Origin: Candidatus Omnitrophota bacterium
Lineage (GTDB): Bacteria; Omnitrophota; Omnitrophia; Omnitrophales; Aquincolibacteriaceae
Length of the DNA stretch: 64,000 nucleotides
NCBI GenBank assembly: GCA_903820505.1
Contig: CAIJHQ010000022.1
Span: 1 to 64,000 of the forward strand
Reading direction: 5' to 3'
How positions within the stretch are numbered: position 1 is the stretch's first letter; the number at the start of each line of letters is the position of its first letter. Position numbers and translations under genes: made by a program. The notes beneath the pieces are model-generated. The model searched no databases, was not told the DNA's origin, and was given only the letters and a program-made list of their open reading frames with translations. This document shows, piece after piece, positions 61,621 to 64,000 of the stretch.

Positions 61621-62265
61621 TTACTCCCATGAAACATTTTCTTTGATGACCCTGGCCGGGACGCCGCCCACGAGCGCTTTTGCGGGCACGTCCCTCGTCA
61701 CCACCGCTCCGGCGGCAATGACGGCCCCGTCCCCGATGGTCACGCCTTTCAGGATCGTCGCATTAAGACCGCACCACACATGGTTTCCGATCCTGATCGG
61801 GGCGCTGTCTTTCTTGTTACCGTGGATTGAGTGGAGGTCCCTGTCCAGGATGGTAACCCCCCTTGCGATCATAACGTCATGCCCTATGACGATCTCGTCG
61901 TAGCACTCCAACACCAGACCGTTGTTAATATAACCGCTGCCCAGGGTCAGCCTCCCGCCGGAATGAACGGAAACGCTGCAGCCCGTATAGATAGAAAATT
62001 CTCCTTCGACTTTGAGGGAAGCGCCGGGGCTGATCTTGAATTCCGAGGGCATAGCGCGTCTCTGGGGCCAGCGGCATCCGAGGCAAAGCATCCCTTTATC
62101 CTCAACAAGAACATCGCCCTTGACGCTGCAATGCACGCTGGGATAGACCAGGACTTTGATCTTTTTGCTTTTCGTTCGAAGGAAAAAAAGCAGTGTGTTA
62201 AAAATGCTTATTTTGAATAATAGCGTGATTCTCCTCAAAAGCGCGTTCGTGCTTTTCCCGGCCAT
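61621..62265 (-). CDS. Left-handed beta-helix acyltransferase (WcaF/Maa-like)
   Basis: 214 residues from the ATG at 62265 (8 bases after GGAGG); an ATG two codons upstream is too close. Hexapeptide repeats start near residue 60 ([48 protein letters not shown]), with the catalytic-type His in D-L-H-S-I-H-G, then [16 protein letters not shown] and [14 protein letters not shown]. Likely O-acetyltransferase acting on a sugar. Its product may serve the locus 1 kb away. Confidence 0.88.
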   Translation of the reverse strand: MAGKSTNALLRRITLLFKISIFNTLLFFLRTKSKKIKVLVYPSVHCSVKGDVLVEDKGMLCLGCRWPQRRAMPSEFKISPGASLKVEGEFSIYTGCSVSVHSGGRLTLGSGYINNGLVLECYDEIVIGHDVMIARGVTILDRDLHSIHGNKKDSAPIRIGNHVWCGLNATILKGVTIGDGAVIAAGAVVTRDVPAKALVGGVPARVIKENVSWE

Positions 62266-62290
62266 CTCCATCCCCTCCTTTCAGCAAAAA

Positions 62291-62336
62291 CGCTTCTGCC
62301 GCTTGGATCATTATTTATTAATAAAATAAATGGCGG
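62291..62336 (-). repeat. Fragment of the tRNA-Ser(GCU)-type trailing element
   Basis: On the minus strand GCCATTTATT...AATAAATAATG, then ATCCAAGCGGCAG, matches the start of the element behind tRNA-Ser(GCU). It stands behind the CGAGGC-type element of tRNA-Ser(GGA), not at a tRNA end. Confidence 0.5.
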
Positions 62337-62340
62337 TGGT

Positions 62341-62397
62341 CATCGGACGAGGCCTTCCTTGCGCCTCGACGATGCCGTCGTTGTTTATTGGAAACAA
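62341..62397 (-). repeat. Two-hairpin element directly behind tRNA-Ser(GGA)
   Basis: GTTGTTT/AAACAAC (62398-62380, including the tRNA discriminator base) is followed by CGAGGC/GCCTCG (62368-62348) with GCAAGGAAG in between. The second hairpin is nearly the same as the one behind tRNA-Arg. Confidence 0.6.
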
Positions 62398-62484
62398 CGG
62401 AGAGACAGGGATTCGAACCCTGGAGACCCTTGCAGGTCTACACGCTTTCCAGGCGTGCCCGTTCGACCACTCCGGCATCTCTCC
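62398..62484 (-). tRNA. tRNA-Ser (GGA)
   Basis: An 87-nt class II tRNA: acceptor GGAGAGA/TCTCTCC, anticodon stem CACGC/GCGTG with loop CTGGAAA (anticodon GGA), variable arm around AGACCTGCAAGGGTCT, T arm CAGGGTTCGAATCCCTG. No CCA is encoded. Its 5' end is part of a tandem repeat unit (62476-62617). It lies about 1 kb from serS. Confidence 0.95.
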
Positions 62485-62680
62485 TTATGTTTCAGTAAAC
62501 GTTTTTTCTGACAGCAGCTAGAAACCGCTTCCCGCCTCTGGCGGGACCCCGCCGCTTTTCCGGCGGTGGCCGGCATCACTCCTTATATTTCAGTAAACTT
62601 TTTCCCGACAGTAGCTAGAAACCACTTCCCGCCCTTGGGCGGAACCCCGCCGTTCCCACGGCGGTGGCCGGCACATCTCC
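62476..62680. repeat. Tandem 98-bp repeat units starting in the tRNA-Ser 5' end
   Basis: The block CATCTCTCCTTATGTTTCAG through GACAGCAGCTA (62476-62520) recurs at 62574-62617. Each is followed by a GC hairpin block built from CCCGCC..GGCGGG and CCGCCG..CGGCGG (62521-62573; 62618-62673). The first unit contains the last nine bases of the tRNA gene's 5' end. Confidence 0.8.
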
Positions 62681-62941
62681 CTAAGATTGTTTATCCGTAT
62701 TTTTTTGAATCAAAGCCTTAAACGCCTTACCGCCCTTAAAACTTTTTATTTGGCGCTCTCGAAGAAAGGCTTCTTGCTTCGTCTCGAATGCCTCGCTGTA
62801 CACTAGCCGCCATGGCCCTTTATAGCGGGTCCATCGGCTCTTGGCTTGGTTGTGCTCGGAGGTTCTTTCCTCCGGATCCTTCCCTGAGAATCCGATGTAA
62901 TGTTTCCCCTCCCTGTTTTGCAAAATATAAATGTAGAACAT
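62681..62941 (-). CDS. Small GIY-YIG nuclease
   Basis: 86 residues; ATG behind GGGGAAC. The GIY-YIG motif is F-Y-I-Y-I-L and H-Y-I-G-F-S; the arginine-bearing helix is DPEERTSEHNQ, and a later E-A-F-L-R-E-R-Q-I-K-S-F-K-G-G contains the catalytic glutamate. These single-domain proteins (YhbQ/UvrC N-domain type) often sit in repeat-flanked islands. Here it lies in a repeat array beside tRNA-Ser, with a second C-terminal remnant 650 bases away, suggesting a mobile or homing-like gene. Target site unknown. Confidence 0.9.
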   Translation of the reverse strand: MFYIYILQNREGKHYIGFSGKDPEERTSEHNQAKSRWTRYKGPWRLVYSEAFETKQEAFLRERQIKSFKGGKAFKALIQKNTDKQS

Positions 62942-62950
62942 GTGTTCCCC

Positions 62951-63150
62951 GGCGCTTTTTCCGCCTCTGGCGGAACCCCGCCATCAGGCGGTGGCCAGGC
63001 GTGCCCGTTCTTCGCCACACAGCGTGGGCGAATCCGTCCAGGCTTTTTGGCGGATACCGCTTCCCGCCTTTGGCGGGACCCCGCCGCTTTTCCGGCGGTG
63101 GCCGGCATCTCTTCTTATGTTTCAGTAAACGTTTTTTCTGACAGCAGCTA
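62951..63150. repeat. Further repeat units of the GIY-YIG island
   Basis: GC hairpin blocks at 62951-63000 and 63058-63106, the latter followed by another copy of the CATCTCT..CAGCTA block (63107-63150). The segment CCAGGCGTGCCCGTTC near 62996 matches the anticodon side of tRNA-Ser(GGA). These are scrambled copies of tRNA and island sequence. Confidence 0.65.
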
Positions 63151-63180
63151 AGTAGCCAATCAAAAGCCTTTTTAGGGATT

Positions 63181-63249
63181 GTCATGCCCGCATGTTCTAA
63201 GCGGGCATCCAAAAATTATGGATTCCCGATAAAATCCTCGGGAATGGCA
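63181..63249. mobile_element. MITE-like core element D
   Basis: A 69-bp core from GTCATGCCCGC to CGGGAATGGC, with two nested palindromes (GCCCGC..GCGGGC and TTCCCG..CGGGAA). Short flanking inverted bases AAGCCTTT are seen on both sides. Same family as elements A-C. Confidence 0.6.
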
Positions 63250-63328
63250 GAGATGTAAACCCGCAAAGGCTTATGTGCGGAGACTCAGAAACTTCTTCAC
63301 GCCTTCCGGCGGTGGCCGGCATCTCTCC

Positions 63329-63382
63329 TTAAGTTTGTCTGCCCGAATTTTTTTGAATCAAAGCCTTAAACGCTCTACCGCC
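63329..63382 (-). pseudogene. C-terminal remnant of a second GIY-YIG gene
   Basis: The minus strand reads GGRAFKALIQKNSGRQT then stop, a close match to the end of the intact protein (GGKAFKALIQKNTDKQS). Upstream the homology is lost. The 25 or so bases behind the stop also match, so a whole segment was duplicated. Confidence 0.8.
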
Positions 63383-63443
63383 CGATGAGCGGAGTGCAGT
63401 CTATTGTTTCCGGAAAGAACGGTCAAGAAGTGATAGCCTCTCT

Positions 63444-64000
63444 TCAGACGAGGTAGGGCTGGAGCGCCTTGGGGAAAACGACTTTCCCGGAGCCGTCCTG
63501 GAAATTCTCAAGAAGGCAAAGCACGATCCTCGCCAGGGCCAGCCCGGAGCCGTTCAGCGTGTGGACGTATTCCAGTTTCTTCGTTTGGGAGTTCCGGTAG
63601 CGGATGTTCATCCGCCGGGCCTGAAAGTCCGTGAAAATGCTGCAGCTTGAAACCTCGAACCACTTTTTCGTGGCCGGCGCCCAAACCTCCAGGTCGTAAC
63701 ACTTCGCCGCCGCAAAGCTCATGTCCCCGCTCCCGAGCAGGACCACGCGATAGGGAAGCTCCAGCGCCTGGAGCACGTCTTCGGCGTCCTGAACAAGGGT
63801 TTCGAGCTCCTGCGCGGACCCTTCGGGCTTCACGAACTTTACCATTTCAACCTTGTCGAACTGATGGACCCTCGAAAGCCCGCGCGTGTCCTTACCGTAA
63901 GAGCCGGCTTCCTTGCGGAAGCACGGCGTGTAGGCGGTGTACTTGACCGGAAGGTCTTTTTCTTCGATCGTCGTGTCGCGCAGGATGTTCGTTACGGGAA
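63444..64000 (-). CDS. serS: Serine-tRNA ligase, C-terminal part
   Basis: About 185 C-terminal residues; the gene runs off the right edge (frame open from base 63998). Class II synthetase motif 2 is in [19 protein letters not shown] and motif 3 in [20 protein letters not shown]; between them are [20 protein letters not shown] and [19 protein letters not shown], typical of SerRS. It charges all tRNA-Ser species. It is close to tRNA-Ser(GGA), separated by the GIY-YIG repeat island. Confidence 0.97.
   Translation of the reverse strand, partial: PVTNILRDTTIEEKDLPVKYTAYTPCFRKEAGSYGKDTRGLSRVHQFDKVEMVKFVKPEGSAQELETLVQDAEDVLQALELPYRVVLLGSGDMSFAAAKCYDLEVWAPATKKWFEVSSCSIFTDFQARRMNIRYRNSQTKKLEYVHTLNGSGLALARIVLCLLENFQDGSGKVVFPKALQPYLV

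Noticed and set aside
62385-62579. Minus-strand open frame across tRNA-Ser(GGA)
   Set aside because: It runs through the tRNA and repeat units; the protein-like string is a by-product of the repeats.

Overview
The window reads as a chromosomal segment of a Gram-negative bacterium of moderately high GC. It has outer-membrane autotransporters, Wza/Wzc-type capsule export, an exosortase, exosortase-associated TIGR04073-like proteins, a type IV-like prepilin and many TPR proteins. This mix suggests an uncultured PVC-group lineage such as Candidatus Omnitrophota. That placement is inference; no rRNA is present. Almost every gene is on the minus strand. Only cstA and the exosortase gene are on the plus strand.

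Region 1-5 kb holds two autotransporter-type surface proteins (the first runs off the left edge) and tRNA-Arg(ACG). Region 5-11.8 kb holds a probable nucleic-acid scavenging operon (concentrative nucleoside transporter, secreted single-HKD nuclease, PDZ protein), RNase D, and divergently cstA. Region 11.2-15.3 kb holds a DUF4203-like membrane protein, a SIMPL protein, two tandem TIGR04073-like proteins, and a coupled pair of aldolases. Region 15.5-19 kb is an operon of a TPR protein, a prepilin fused to an HExxH metallopeptidase-like domain, and a PsbP-like protein. Region 19-25 kb holds tRNA-Ser(GCU), the exosortase, another TPR protein, small membrane proteins, and a receiver-YvcK fusion.

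Region 25-60.6 kb is one long minus-strand exopolysaccharide locus. Transcription enters at a beta-barrel protein, then Wza, Wzc and a Wzy-type polymerase. After these come a dense block of methyltransferases (seven methyltransferase domains, five of the FkbM type), a tightly coupled module (nucleotidyltransferase, phosphoglycerate mutase-like enzyme, 48-aa ORF, Asp/Glu racemase, CDP-glycerol transferase-like protein), many GT4/GT2 glycosyltransferases, an AlgD-like dehydrogenase, an MsbA-like ABC transporter and the initiating sugar-phosphate transferase. A Fic protein gene with its own operator-like promoter interrupts it. Gene-fragment scars at 41.5, 49.7 and 50.7 kb show the locus has been reshuffled by recombination.

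Region 60.9-64 kb holds a GDT1-family transporter, an acyltransferase, tRNA-Ser(GGA), a repeat-rich GIY-YIG nuclease island, and the 3' part of serS.

The strongest discovery candidates are: a two-hairpin element directly behind all three tRNA genes (with orphan copies); the prepilin-Fn3-HExxH fusion; the coupled nucleotidyltransferase/mutase/racemase/TagF-like module; a MITE-like family, one copy of which supplies the stop codon of an ABC transporter; and an apparently leaderless Fic gene behind a triple operator repeat.
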